Positions 40,479-48,618 of a DNA stretch of 64,000 nt are shown in pieces. Where the stretch lies: positions 23,850 to 87,849 of the forward strand of contig JAJYDT010000005.1 of assembly GCA_021777335.1 (NCBI GenBank). The letters are read 5' to 3'. The notes beneath the pieces are model-generated. The model had not been told where the DNA came from and did no database searches. It saw nothing but the letters and a program-made list of their open reading frames with translations. The number at the start of each line of letters is the position of its first letter. The first letter of the stretch is position 1. Made by a program: the position numbers and the translations under genes. Source of the DNA: Pseudomonadota bacterium. GTDB lineage: Bacteria; Pseudomonadota; Gammaproteobacteria; Acidiferrobacterales; Acidiferrobacteraceae.

Positions 40479-41713
40479 TTCTGTGATCGCCTGACGAGTT
40501 TCTCGAGATCGGCCAGCAAGACGCTGGGATCAAGTCCCCGATCAAGCACGTAGAAACGCAGCAATGGCAGCAGGGATCCTACGAGAACATCGAGATAAGG
40601 GGCAAGAACCCCGGTCCGACCCTCTTTCAGCAATGCAAGTGCGCGATCAACGCTGACGAGCTCGGCCGGGACCGGCGCATCGCCAGTAGAGGCTGAAATC
40701 GGCGTTTGCGCGGCAAACTCTTCGAGCTCCTGCGTCGAGAGCAACACATTGTCTTCGGGGGCCACGAGTACCAGCTCCTCGGGACTCAGAAACTCCTCAA
40801 GTCCCGAGACCCCGATCTGGTTGCCACCCTTCGACTCCGCATACCGCAGACGATGATCGGCAAGCCGCATCAACTGATCAAAATCAGCGATGTTGGCTTC
40901 TGGCAGGGCAACACCGAGGCTCACGGTGAGCGGGATCGACAGCCCTCCATCCGCGAATGGGCTCTCGAGAAGCGATTGCCGGATGCGCTCGCACAACGAC
41001 ACCGCCTGCTCCCGTCCGAAATTCGCCAACAGAAAGGCAAATTCGGCGCCACCGATACGCGCAAGCAGGACATTTTGCTCCGCGAACGTCATCAGTCTGC
41101 GGCCAAGCCATACAAGTATCCGGTCTGCAATCTCGTCACCGTGCTGGCGATACAACTTGCGAAACCCGTCCACGGCAAGGTGCACAAGCGCAACTGGGGC
41201 ACCGCCCCCGGGAAACAGCCGGTGGCCCTGCTGTATAAATGCCTTGCGGCCGTAGAGACGGGTCAGCTCGTCTACGTCGTCGCCCGTGGCGACTGTCTCC
41301 GCTTCCGGTCGGTCGAAACCGAGATAAGCCTGTACCCGCGCCTGCAACTGGGCTGCGTTGAGCGGTTTGGTGATAAAATCCGTAGCCCCGCAGGCGTACG
41401 CGCGCGCCTTCGTTTCCTCATCCTCGGCGCTGGTAATGGTAATGATCGGAATGTCGCGGATACGCGGGTCGTCGGCGGCACGGACACGGCAGATGAAGGC
41501 ATATCCGTCCAGCCTTGGCATCTCGATATCCGTGATCAGGACGCTAATGCGGTTATCCGCGGAGAGCTGTTCCCACCCGCTCTCGCCGTCACCAGCCAGC
41601 ACAAGATCAAACTCAGAACGTAGCATCTTGTTGATGGCCTGACGGATAACGGCGGAGTCATCCACAACCAGGATCCGGCGCAGTTCGTTCGATTTGGAAT
41701 CGACAGGCAACAA
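40475..41713 (-). CDS. Response regulator with degenerate GGDEF output
   Basis: The 412-residue protein has a receiver domain (1-130) with acidic Asp18/Asp19, phosphoacceptor Asp62 in VLITDIEMPRLDG and Lys117. A GGDEF-fold domain (about 150-300) carries IGGAEFAFLL in place of GG(D/E)EF, so the catalytic acidic residue is Ala223 and cyclase activity is unlikely. A C-terminal helical segment (about 345-412) is of unknown function. It overlaps the epmA end by four bases and is convergent. No partner histidine kinase is adjacent. Confidence 0.9.
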   Translation of the reverse strand: MLPVDSKSNELRRILVVDDSAVIRQAINKMLRSEFDLVLAGDGESGWEQLSADNRISVLITDIEMPRLDGYAFICRVRAADDPRIRDIPIITITSAEDEETKARAYACGATDFITKPLNAAQLQARVQAYLGFDRPEAETVATGDDVDELTRLYGRKAFIQQGHRLFPGGGAPVALVHLAVDGFRKLYRQHGDEIADRILVWLGRRLMTFAEQNVLLARIGGAEFAFLLANFGREQAVSLCERIRQSLLESPFADGGLSIPLTVSLGVALPEANIADFDQLMRLADHRLRYAESKGGNQIGVSGLEEFLSPEELVLVAPEDNVLLSTQELEEFAAQTPISASTGDAPVPAELVSVDRALALLKEGRTGVLAPYLDVLVGSLLPLLRFYVLDRGLDPSVLLADLEKLVRRSQN

Positions 41714-41785
41714 AATACGCTCCCGTAGCTTGACGGCGGCCTCAATGCCTTCTAACTCATTAGATTAGAACGAAAACCCCTAATG

Positions 41786-42250
41786 TCAACCGGGGCTTAC
41801 CAAGGCTTTTGCCGTACGCAGCCAAAAAGTCGCCGGCCCATCATTGATGAGATGCACCCGCATATGTGCCCCAAAACGGCCAATTTCGACCGTTCCGGCG
41901 TGTCGGCTGCGGGCATAGGCCGCTGTCTCATCGAACAACACCCTGCCCTCCGGGGCGGCAGCCGCGTGGGAAAAACTCGGACGCAGACCGGTATCGGTAT
42001 CGGCTGCGAGGGTGAACTGTGGAACCAAGAGAAGCCCGGCGCCTGTGTCGATCAGGCTTCGGTTCATGAGGCCCCGGCTGTCATTGAAAAGACGATATCC
42101 GAGCATCCGGTTGACCAACCGTTTTGTATCCTCAGACCGGTCTTCGCGTTCAAAACCGACAAATGCCAGCAATCCAGGTCCGATCGCGCCAATCACATGC
42201 TCATCCACCGTGACGCTCGCTTCAAGCACTCTCTGCAATAGCGCAATCAC
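41786..42250 (-). CDS. dtd: D-aminoacyl-tRNA deacylase
   Basis: The 154-residue protein shows LLLVPQFTLAADTDTGLRPS (catalytic Thr80 of the SQFTL-type motif, here PQFTL) and the cross-subunit Gly-cisPro motif LINDGPATFW at 134-143. The homodimer hydrolyses D-aminoacyl-tRNA and mischarged glycyl-tRNA(Ala). It is a single gene transcribed leftwards, between the response regulator and the unknown helical protein gene. Confidence 0.96.
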   Translation of the reverse strand: MIALLQRVLEASVTVDEHVIGAIGPGLLAFVGFEREDRSEDTKRLVNRMLGYRLFNDSRGLMNRSLIDTGAGLLLVPQFTLAADTDTGLRPSFSHAAAAPEGRVLFDETAAYARSRHAGTVEIGRFGAHMRVHLINDGPATFWLRTAKALVSPG

Positions 42251-42367
42251 TGAAACTGTTTCCCGTCATCTACAACCAACACACGCTGTTTACTCATCTA
42301 TACTATAGACCGCATGTGGCGTCAGACATTCCCGGTGCGTTCTCAATATCGACAACAAATATTTGTA

Positions 42368-42383
42368 TTGAAAGCGCTTTCAA
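42368..42383. promoter_or_regulatory. 16-bp perfect palindrome, LacI-family-type operator
   Basis: TTGAAAGCGCTTTCAA is a perfect palindrome with a central CG step, the pattern of LacI/GalR-family operators. It lies in the AT-rich divergent region between dtd and the unknown gene that starts at 42495. There is no loop, so a terminator hairpin is unlikely. No LacI-type regulator is in the window. Confidence 0.5.
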
Positions 42384-42494
42384 AAAAAGTTTGGCAGTAG
42401 TCTCCGGAACGGTGCGCATCATTCGGAACAAACACCACCCCGGCCAGACTAATGCCTCATAGCACAGCTAATTCTGTGGCATATACTAGGGCTC

Positions 42495-43058
42495 ATGGAT
42501 ACGAAATTCTCCGAACTTCCTGGTCGAAAAGAACAGATCTTACGGGTACACGCCGACCTGATTCGCGGGGTAGTCATTGCCTGCCAGAACCCCGCGTTGC
42601 GGCCCGAACTTGAATCGGTTCTGGAGGCCTCCGAGGCAAACGGCTGGGTAGCGCTTGCACGTGCCATTCGCACAGTGATGCGGGGCAGTCGCGACGCGTC
42701 GCTGCTCGCCGGACTCGATGACGATGACCGTGTCATCGTCGAAGCGATCTTGCTCGGACTACAGGATCCCTCGACACTTCCGCCGGAACAACCCGCGGAC
42801 CCGGCTCTGGCCGTGCCCGGCCTTTCGGCGATGATTGATGCGGCAATGAGGGGCGACGCCCGGAACCTTGCCGTACTGACTGATATGGCGCAGCAGATGG
42901 TGCATGTCGGCGGGGATCTCGGCCGTGTCGGCATCGCCGTACACCAGCTTCTTCAGGGTGAACGTGATTCGGACCGGCTTACCCAAGGCATGGACCGGGC
43001 GGGCCGCAATCTCACCCTGTCGCTCCTCGAGAACCTCGGCCGCTTGAGGGAGCAGTAA
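42495..43058 (+). CDS. Unknown helical protein
   Basis: I do not recognise this 187-residue protein. It is soluble, mostly alpha-helical, with a low-Cys, Leu/Ala/Arg-rich composition. It runs from MDTKFSELPGRKEQILRVHA through a mid-region rich in acidic residues (LAGLDDDDRVIVEAILLGLQ) to a helical C-terminus LTLSLLENLGRLREQ. No signal peptide, membrane segment or metal motif is seen. Normal composition and codon pattern suggest a real gene. A LacI-type palindrome lies 112 bases upstream. Confidence 0.7.
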   Translation: MDTKFSELPGRKEQILRVHADLIRGVVIACQNPALRPELESVLEASEANGWVALARAIRTVMRGSRDASLLAGLDDDDRVIVEAILLGLQDPSTLPPEQPADPALAVPGLSAMIDAAMRGDARNLAVLTDMAQQMVHVGGDLGRVGIAVHQLLQGERDSDRLTQGMDRAGRNLTLSLLENLGRLREQ

Positions 43059-43412
43059 ACAGCGGGGAAACGGGCGCATATCAAGGGGGATTGCGATCAC
43101 CGGGAGCGCCTTGCACCGTGCCTATCGCAGCCAGCACTGGCATCAGTACGCCCCAACGCGGAGCCGGGTTCCGGCGAAGACAGCTCCGGGCACCGAGCCA
43201 CTGCTTCAACTTCAGATATCCTGTGTTCCCCTCACTGTAGCGAGTCTCAGACGCACTTGCTCGCGTACCCAAGAGCGTGATCTCCAGGAAGCACGTTTTG
43301 TACGTGCCCAGTAAATCTGCTTAACCCCACAGACCGAACACACGCACCCCGCCGGCTTGTCTGATCTTTTCTGTAACCCAGCCCCTCGCGCTCGAGTCTT
43401 GGCTCCCGTCAC
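43059..43412. other. Intergenic region upstream of tetR, no gene recognised
   Basis: About 350 bases. Frames on the minus strand (for example 43212-43412) are Arg/Cys-rich and lack start signals. I see no repeats or clear terminator. The final bases lead into the promoter at 43413. Confidence 0.4.
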
Positions 43413-43443
43413 TTGACAAGGCTTTACTTAGCTGATACTAAGT
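43413..43443 (+). promoter_or_regulatory. tetR promoter overlapped by an inverted-repeat operator
   Basis: A consensus -35 TTGACA (43413-43418), 17-base spacer and -10 TACTAA (43436-43441). An inverted repeat ACTTAG (43426-43431), six bases, CTAAGT (43438-43443) covers the spacer and -10, as expected for autorepression by the downstream TetR protein. The expected start of transcription is at or next to the ATG at 43449. Confidence 0.75.
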
Positions 43444-43448
43444 TAGTT

Positions 43449-44090
43449 ATGACTCAGAAAAAACGAAAGCGGCTGACCTCGGCGCAACGTCGTGATCTGA
43501 TCGTTGATAAAGCGATCCGGCTCTTTGCCCACCAAGGGTTCCGGGCGACACGCGTCAAGGACATCGCCGAAGAAGTCGGTACAAGCGACGCGCTGGTCTT
43601 CCAGCATTTCCCCACCAAACGCGAGCTCTATGATGCAATCCTGGAAGCGCTCGGTACACGCAAACATTTCACGGAGATCGAGCAGCTTCTCTACTATGAG
43701 CCCGAATACGATCTTGAGGATGTGCTGACCCGACTGTCGACCTGGGTAGTGGGACACGCGGAGAACGAGCCAGCTTGGCTGCGGCTTATCCTGTACGCCT
43801 CGCTTGAACAGGACGAGGCGACCGCAGATCTTGCCCACGAGCACTTCCAGCGGATCATCGACTATGTGGCCTACGAAATCTCAGAAGGTCAGGCGGCGGG
43901 ACATTTCCGGCAAGACGATGATCCTAAGGCATGTGCGCGCAATTTCTTTTCTGGACTTCTGGGCCTCAGCATCATGCGCACGATCGTACACGACCACGAT
44001 TACGCGAACGATCCGCTGAATGCGATGGCGGCGACACATGTCACACTGTTCCTGCGAGGACTGCAACCGCAGCGGGGCAACCATGTATAG
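43449..44090 (+). CDS. TetR/AcrR-family transcriptional regulator
   Basis: The 213-residue regulator has an N-terminal helix-turn-helix (about 8-55: DLIVDKAIRLFAHQGFRATR, then IAEEVGTSDALVFQHFPTKR) and a helical ligand-binding domain. A very basic start (TQKKRKRLTSAQR) precedes the HTH. ATG 43449 is chosen; an in-frame TTG at 43413 is the -35 box itself. No Shine-Dalgarno lies before the ATG, and the promoter geometry suggests a leaderless mRNA. The regulated target is not obvious; tusA lies 325 bases downstream. Confidence 0.9.
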   Translation: MTQKKRKRLTSAQRRDLIVDKAIRLFAHQGFRATRVKDIAEEVGTSDALVFQHFPTKRELYDAILEALGTRKHFTEIEQLLYYEPEYDLEDVLTRLSTWVVGHAENEPAWLRLILYASLEQDEATADLAHEHFQRIIDYVAYEISEGQAAGHFRQDDDPKACARNFFSGLLGLSIMRTIVHDHDYANDPLNAMAATHVTLFLRGLQPQRGNHV

Positions 44091-44414
44091 CGAGTACCAG
44101 TGCTCCGTCACCCAGACAGAAGGTGCTGGTGACACCACGCGTATCCCGGGTATCGCATGCACACCGCGATGTCTCTGCGGTATTAAGGGGTTGAGTTTGG
44201 GCGTGGACCGCACCTGTTCGCAGACGACATCTGTTGGGCAATCACGACAGTCGTACACCACTGCCATGCCCAAGATAATTGCCTCAACCCCGGACGCAAG
44301 CTTCAATCTCAGGTTCATCGGGAAGGTCATCGGATGCCCCTTTCCGGTTGCATCGCCACACCTATGGCATCCGGCGCGGTATGCGCCATCGGTCAACCAA
44401 CGAGGAGTCATATC
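44091..44414. other. Spacer between tetR and tusA, no gene recognised
   Basis: About 324 bases. Both strands stay open (a 252-codon minus-strand frame covers tetR and tusA in antisense), but no family pattern or ribosome site is seen. The last bases hold the tusA ribosome site GAGGAG. Confidence 0.4.
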
Positions 44415-44642
44415 ATGAATACAACGACGATCGACTGCACTGGCCTCAACTGTCCTCTGCCGGTGCTGAGACTGAAAAAAGCCATTGACGGTATCAATGC
44501 CGGCGAATCCCTGGAGATGATCGCGACCGACCCAGGTTCGGTGAAGGATATTGCGGCCTGGAGCAAGCAGACCGGCCATATATTGCTTGAAAGCAGAGAA
44601 TCGGCCGGCAGGTTTACCTTCGTTATTCAGAAGGCACACTGA
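44415..44642 (+). CDS. tusA: Sulfur-carrier protein TusA
   Basis: The 75-residue protein has the TusA/SirA signature CTGLNCPLPVLRLKKAI, with the CPxP motif at 13-16 and persulfide-carrying Cys13. It shuttles sulfane sulfur between cysteine desulfurase or rhodanese donors and acceptors (tRNA thiolation, DsrE-type proteins, dissimilatory sulfur oxidation). ATG 44415 has GAGGAG about nine bases upstream. No tusBCD or dsr genes adjoin, so the partner is uncertain. Confidence 0.93.
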   Translation: MNTTTIDCTGLNCPLPVLRLKKAIDGINAGESLEMIATDPGSVKDIAAWSKQTGHILLESRESAGRFTFVIQKAH

Positions 44643-44655
44643 TCATTGGCACACA

Positions 44656-44689
44656 GCCACCCCCTTTCCGGTGTTGGGGAGGGGGTGGC
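44656..44689 (+). terminator. Hairpin after tusA
   Basis: GCCACCCCCT (44656-44665) and AGGGGGTGGC (44680-44689) form a perfect 10-bp stem with a 14-base loop, 13 bases after the tusA stop. There is no long T tract, so termination may be partial. Confidence 0.5.
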
Positions 44690-44795
44690 GTCCCTTGCGG
44701 GATACAAGAGAGCGCCGTGCATAACCGCGGCCTATGGTTACAAGCATATCACTCACGCCCAATACCCGGGGCAGGGTCATTTCCTGAACGTGCGC

Positions 44796-44942
44796 CTAGG
44801 CGGTTCGGCCATGCATCAGATTGATGATCAGCACCACGATTGCGATCACAAGCAGAATATGAATGAAGCCCCGGAACGTATACGAAGTGATCAGACCAAC
44901 CAGCCACAAGACCAGCAGAATCACAAAAATAGTCCAGAGCAC
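44796..44942 (-). CDS. DUF5670 (lmo0937-type) small membrane protein
   Basis: The 48-residue protein from GTG 44942 has two hydrophobic helices: LWTIFVILLVLWLVGLITSY and FIHILLVIAIVVLIINLMHG. The pattern is that of the widespread lmo0937/DUF5670 family of two-helix membrane proteins of unknown function. GGAGGG lies three bases before the GTG, which supports it over an in-frame ATG 15 codons upstream. Confidence 0.85.
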   Translation of the reverse strand: MLWTIFVILLVLWLVGLITSYTFRGFIHILLVIAIVVLIINLMHGRTA

Positions 44943-45079
44943 TGTCCCTCCTTTGCGTCTATGCATCCTTTTTAAGGCTGAGGGCACCCTATAGGCAACT
45001 GTGGGAGGACGTCAATCAGACCAAGCGCGCGACGATCCCAAAGATCCAGGGGAGATGACCGGTGTGCACCAGGGCCCTG

Positions 45080-45847
45080 TCAAAAACGCCGACCGAGTCC
45101 CACTTCAACGGCGTGTGGCATGATACTGAGGATCAGCGGGTGGCTCATCTCGTGTGCAAAATAGCCGCTCAGTACACCAACAAGCGCACCTCCGGTCACA
45201 TCTGTCTCCCAGTGCCCATGCGCCTTCACGCGCGCGAACATGTCAAACACCGGTAGCGCCGCAAGCGCGTAAACGGCGGGATCCGATCTCCGGTATTCAA
45301 GTATCATCGGGGTCACGAGACCCGTGATCGAGGATACGTCGCCACTGGGAAAACTCTGGGCATGCGCCCCCATGAACCAGAGGTTCGGATTATTGGTCTG
45401 CGATGGACGCTCGCGCCCAAAGGTAAATTTCAGGGCATAGGTGGAAGCACCGGCAAGCGCGGCGCCATCGAGGCTCTGCCACAAGGTACGGCCAAGACGC
45501 GTCTGTCCACCTTCGAAGATTGCGGCAATTGCCGTGCCTCCTATGAGCTCGGCAGGAAAATAGGGCGTGCGTGCGATGCTCCATATACCGGAGTTATTCT
45601 CGTGCACAGGATGATCGAGCCGATGCAGAACAGCCAAATCAGCGAGTCCGAACGCGGCGCCGATCAGGGTCGTGTCCAGGAACGCCTTCCCGACCGAGGG
45701 CGGGTCTAGATTGAGGTTGACAGGGGTACGTCCGGTATCAGAGGGCCCATTCGGGGTCTGCGCAACGGCCTGTCCGCTTGCAGCAAACAGGGTCACGGCC
45801 AGCACCGCGACCAAGACGCGCCGCGTGGGAGACAAAACGGATGCCAC
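45080..45847 (-). CDS. PAP2-family membrane phosphatase-like protein
   Basis: The 255-residue protein from GTG 45847 (AGGGG nine bases upstream) has a signal-like segment ending SGQAVAQT. It has the three PAP2 motifs in altered form: KFTFGRERPSQ (KxxxxxxRP), QSFPSGDVSS (usual PSGH has Asp for His) and ARVKAHGHWETDVTGG (motif 3 with His and Asp). If active it would dephosphorylate a lipid pyrophosphate. The His-to-Asp change removes the canonical general acid, so activity is doubtful. Confidence 0.78.
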   Translation of the reverse strand: MASVLSPTRRVLVAVLAVTLFAASGQAVAQTPNGPSDTGRTPVNLNLDPPSVGKAFLDTTLIGAAFGLADLAVLHRLDHPVHENNSGIWSIARTPYFPAELIGGTAIAAIFEGGQTRLGRTLWQSLDGAALAGASTYALKFTFGRERPSQTNNPNLWFMGAHAQSFPSGDVSSITGLVTPMILEYRRSDPAVYALAALPVFDMFARVKAHGHWETDVTGGALVGVLSGYFAHEMSHPLILSIMPHAVEVGLGRRF

Positions 45848-45992
45848 TGTATCCAGCCCCTTTAAACGCTGTAGAACAGGCAGTATCAACGGAACAGACT
45901 CAGCGACGAAGCAGATTCCGCCGCCAGCGAGCGCGACTGTAAACCAAAAACGTGCGGCTGTCATCCCTTGTGACTTGCCTTAGAATGACCAG

Positions 45993-46364
45993 ATGGAATC
46001 CAAGCGAGCGCCCATCCGTTTTTACACAGATGAAGAACTCGATGCAATCGAGCAGACAGACCCTGACCGCGCGTACCGGATCGCCCGCGCCCAGGCGCTC
46101 GCCACGCATGCGCCGGCCACGCCCTCCGGTGATCTGGCGCCCCCAGACCCTGAGCGAGTACGTCAGGCGGTCGAGGACGTCAGGCACATCCTGAACCGTG
46201 ATGGCGGCGACATCAAGTTAGTCGGCATTGACGGCAATATTGTCCAGGTGCGCATGAAGGGGGCGTGCGTCGGGTGTCCTAATTCCGTCCTTGACCTGCG
46301 CAACGTGGTGGAAAAGGTGCTCCTGGGCGTGCAAGGGGTGTGCGGCGTCGTCAATTTATACTGA
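45993..46364 (+). CDS. NifU-like iron-sulfur scaffold domain protein
   Basis: The 123-residue protein has a C-terminal NifU-like domain (about 55-123) with MKGACVGCPNSVLDLRNVVE, where Cys92 and Cys95 form the CxxC that bridges a [4Fe-4S] cluster in homologues. The first 50 residues form a charged, Pro/Ala-rich linker. Likely a cluster carrier. It is divergent from the PAP2 gene. Confidence 0.9.
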   Translation: MESKRAPIRFYTDEELDAIEQTDPDRAYRIARAQALATHAPATPSGDLAPPDPERVRQAVEDVRHILNRDGGDIKLVGIDGNIVQVRMKGACVGCPNSVLDLRNVVEKVLLGVQGVCGVVNLY

Positions 46365-46484
46365 CTCCGGCCCGCCCCATGGAAAAGCAGCCCTGGCGTG
46401 ACCCGGCGCTCAATGGGAAAAGGCGCTGAATACTGCCGGCACGTCGTGCGACGGAATCGCCCGATACTTTGGTAAAATAGGCCC

Positions 46485-46805
46485 ATGTTCCCGGATCAGC
46501 CGACAATACCCGTTCCCCTGGCGCCTCCAACCGGGATCAGCACATGCGCGACCGTGATCGAAGCGGTTGCGCATAACGGACGCCCCTGCCGAATTGTGGA
46601 CAATACCGGCACGGTGGACCCGAACGAACTGCGCGACGTCCTGGAGGCACTGGTGCGGGAGCGCCGTTTCGGGATGAGCGGGCTCTCCGCGAAAGGCGGA
46701 ACAGCGATTCCGATCGGCCGCGGAGAAGGCACCCACATCCAGTTCGGCAGCCAACTGTACCGGATCCTGCTGTTCCCCTACGAGGCACGCATCGAGGCAT
46801 TCTGA
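46485..46805 (+). CDS. Unknown small protein
   Basis: I do not recognise this 106-residue protein. It is soluble and mixed alpha/beta, with a Pro-rich start (PTIPVPLAPPTGIST) and AKGGTAIPIGRGEGTHIQFG as its most distinctive stretch. No membrane segment. It lies 120 bases after the NifU-like gene on the same strand. Composition is ordinary, which supports a real gene. Confidence 0.55.
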   Translation: MFPDQPTIPVPLAPPTGISTCATVIEAVAHNGRPCRIVDNTGTVDPNELRDVLEALVRERRFGMSGLSAKGGTAIPIGRGEGTHIQFGSQLYRILLFPYEARIEAF

Positions 46806-47135
46806 AAAACCGACCGCACGGAGGCCGCCTCCGGGATTCTTGATCGCGAAGACACTCAGCCCGGGTCGATCTCCGATATGGCCTGATCGAGAACGCCTGC
46901 GACTGACAGCTGCGCAAGTGCGGCAAACACCGCAAACCGGGTTCCGCACGCTGCGTGATGTAAGCACGATGATTGCTACGCCGTCCGGTCCGGGGTGCGG
47001 ACTGCGCTGATACCACACGGGTCACCACAGCCTCGAGCCAATGCCGACCGCATTCCGCATGATCGGCTTCTCAAGCTCCATGCGTCCACACTAAACTGGC
47101 AGATGGATCTCGTCGGACCTAAAGGCGGAACCGCC
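46806..47135. other. Intergenic region downstream of tpm, no gene recognised
   Basis: About 330 bases between convergent genes. A short inverted repeat AGGCGG-AA-CCGCCT at 47123-47136 touches the tpm stop codon and could help end tpm transcription. Nothing else was recognised. Confidence 0.4.
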
Positions 47136-47792
47136 TCAGCCGTGTGTCAGGAGATAGGCATTCTCAAAAAAGGAGGTAATACCGCGCTCCCGGAACCGCG
47201 GCTCCTCCACGAGCACATCGCGCTGCTCAAGGGGATCAATAGCGAACGAGGCTCCAAACAGAGCGTCAACCTCTTCGTCTGTGATTGGGAAGGGCGGCCC
47301 CTGCATCTCGTGCGCCGGGTACTCATGGGTGATCAGAAGCGTGCGCGTGCCCGGTGGCAGCAAACCCGTCATGTGCTGCGCATATGCGGACCGCAGGGGT
47401 GCGGGCAACGCGATAAGCGCGGCGCGGTCGTAAACTGCGGAGACCCCCTTGATCTGAGCAGCCTCAAGCGCAAAAAAGTCTCCGCAGAATATCCGGAAAC
47501 CGCCGCCCGCGAACACGGAAAACGGGCCCTCCCGAGACACCTCAGCCGTGATCGCGCCTTCGTCGAAGAATGCGCGCACAGCAAGCTCGCTCAGCTCGAC
47601 ACCGATTACCAGAACACCATTCTCGCGCAGATACCGCATATCGATGCTCTTGCCGCACAGGGGTACAAATACGGAGTCCCCGGGACGCACGTTGAGACGC
47701 GGAAGATAGCGCTTGAGTACAGGATGAACGCTCGCCCGATGAAACCCGATCTCGTTGGCGCGCCAGCGTTCATGCCAGAATTCCGGCTGCAT
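47136..47792 (-). CDS. tpm: Thiopurine S-methyltransferase family protein
   Basis: The 218-residue methyltransferase starts MQPEFWHERWRANEIGFH, the conserved TPMT N-terminus, followed by the SAM-binding VFVPLCGKSIDMRYL near 38-52 and AVYDRAALIALP. Bacterial TPMTs methylate selenium and tellurium oxyanions or thiols. Start ATG 47792 overlaps the upstream gene's stop (TGATG), so the two are coupled. Confidence 0.94.
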   Translation of the reverse strand: MQPEFWHERWRANEIGFHRASVHPVLKRYLPRLNVRPGDSVFVPLCGKSIDMRYLRENGVLVIGVELSELAVRAFFDEGAITAEVSREGPFSVFAGGGFRIFCGDFFALEAAQIKGVSAVYDRAALIALPAPLRSAYAQHMTGLLPPGTRTLLITHEYPAHEMQGPPFPITDEEVDALFGASFAIDPLEQRDVLVEEPRFRERGITSFFENAYLLTHG

Positions 47793-48574
47793 CAGACATA
47801 ACCCTTTGAGGATGAAGCATTCATGATCGCGCACAGCGTATCGACAAGGTCTGCACGTCCGAATACGCAGGTATGATATTCGGCACCCTCGGGTGTCGTC
47901 CAGCGATCCGTCTCGACAAATCGTCCTCCAGATTCCTCGACGAGGAGCCGGGTCGCCGCAATATCCCACAGACGCACATTGGCATCGACCATCGCCGACG
48001 CTCCACCCTCGACCACACGGCTATGTGCGAAACAGTCCCGGTAGATTCGCGTGTTTCCGAAGTGCCTCTGGATGGCACAAAACCGATCGAGCAATCCGTT
48101 CTTTGCAAAATTCTCGGGCGCGGTAGTAACGATGATGGGCGCCCCACGGAGATCCGCCGCGACCCGCTCGAGCGGTCTGCCATTAAGGAACACGCCCATG
48201 CCGGCCGCCGCCGAGTAACAGCGCTTAAGTGCGGGGTGGGCCACAACCCCGACGAGCGGCTGATCGTGATGATAGAGCGCAATCAATGTACCGAATGTGG
48301 GAATGCCGTGGACGAAGTTGTCGGTGCCATCGATCGGGTCAAGGATCCACGTGAACTCCGAAGCCCCGGAACCGGGAAGCTCTTCACCGATAATGGCATG
48401 GCCCGGAAACCGGCGACCGATCTCGCGGCGCAACATGTGCTCCACGGCAACATCAACATCCGTCACGTAGCTGCCGTCCGGTTTTGTGCGCGTCTCGAAT
48501 CCGACCATGCTCGCACCCATGATCTTCCGTCCAGCCTTGGCAGCGAGCCCGACCGCAAATTCGAGATAGTCCAT
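47792..48574 (-). CDS. Inositol-1-monophosphatase family protein (SuhB-like)
   Basis: The 260-residue phosphatase has the metal-binding GEELPGSGASEFTWILDPID and GTDNFVHGIPTFG motifs and the C-terminal WDIAATRLLVEESGG. It is similar to SuhB and other inositol-phosphate or 3'-phosphoadenosine phosphatases; the precise substrate cannot be set. ATG 48574 gives MDYLEFAVGLAAKAGRK, the family start. An in-frame ATG upstream would extend it by about 15 residues. Its stop overlaps the tpm start. Confidence 0.92.
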   Translation of the reverse strand: MDYLEFAVGLAAKAGRKIMGASMVGFETRTKPDGSYVTDVDVAVEHMLRREIGRRFPGHAIIGEELPGSGASEFTWILDPIDGTDNFVHGIPTFGTLIALYHHDQPLVGVVAHPALKRCYSAAAGMGVFLNGRPLERVAADLRGAPIIVTTAPENFAKNGLLDRFCAIQRHFGNTRIYRDCFAHSRVVEGGASAMVDANVRLWDIAATRLLVEESGGRFVETDRWTTPEGAEYHTCVFGRADLVDTLCAIMNASSSKGYV

Positions 48575-48618
48575 GCGGTCGGCGCGTGAAGGCGCTTTTC
48601 TGATCCTCGTGCCTGCCA

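Noticed and set aside
43881..44639. Minus-strand frame of 252 codons across tetR, the spacer and tusA
   Set aside because: It is antisense to two well-recognised genes; Cys/His-rich composition and no ribosome site.
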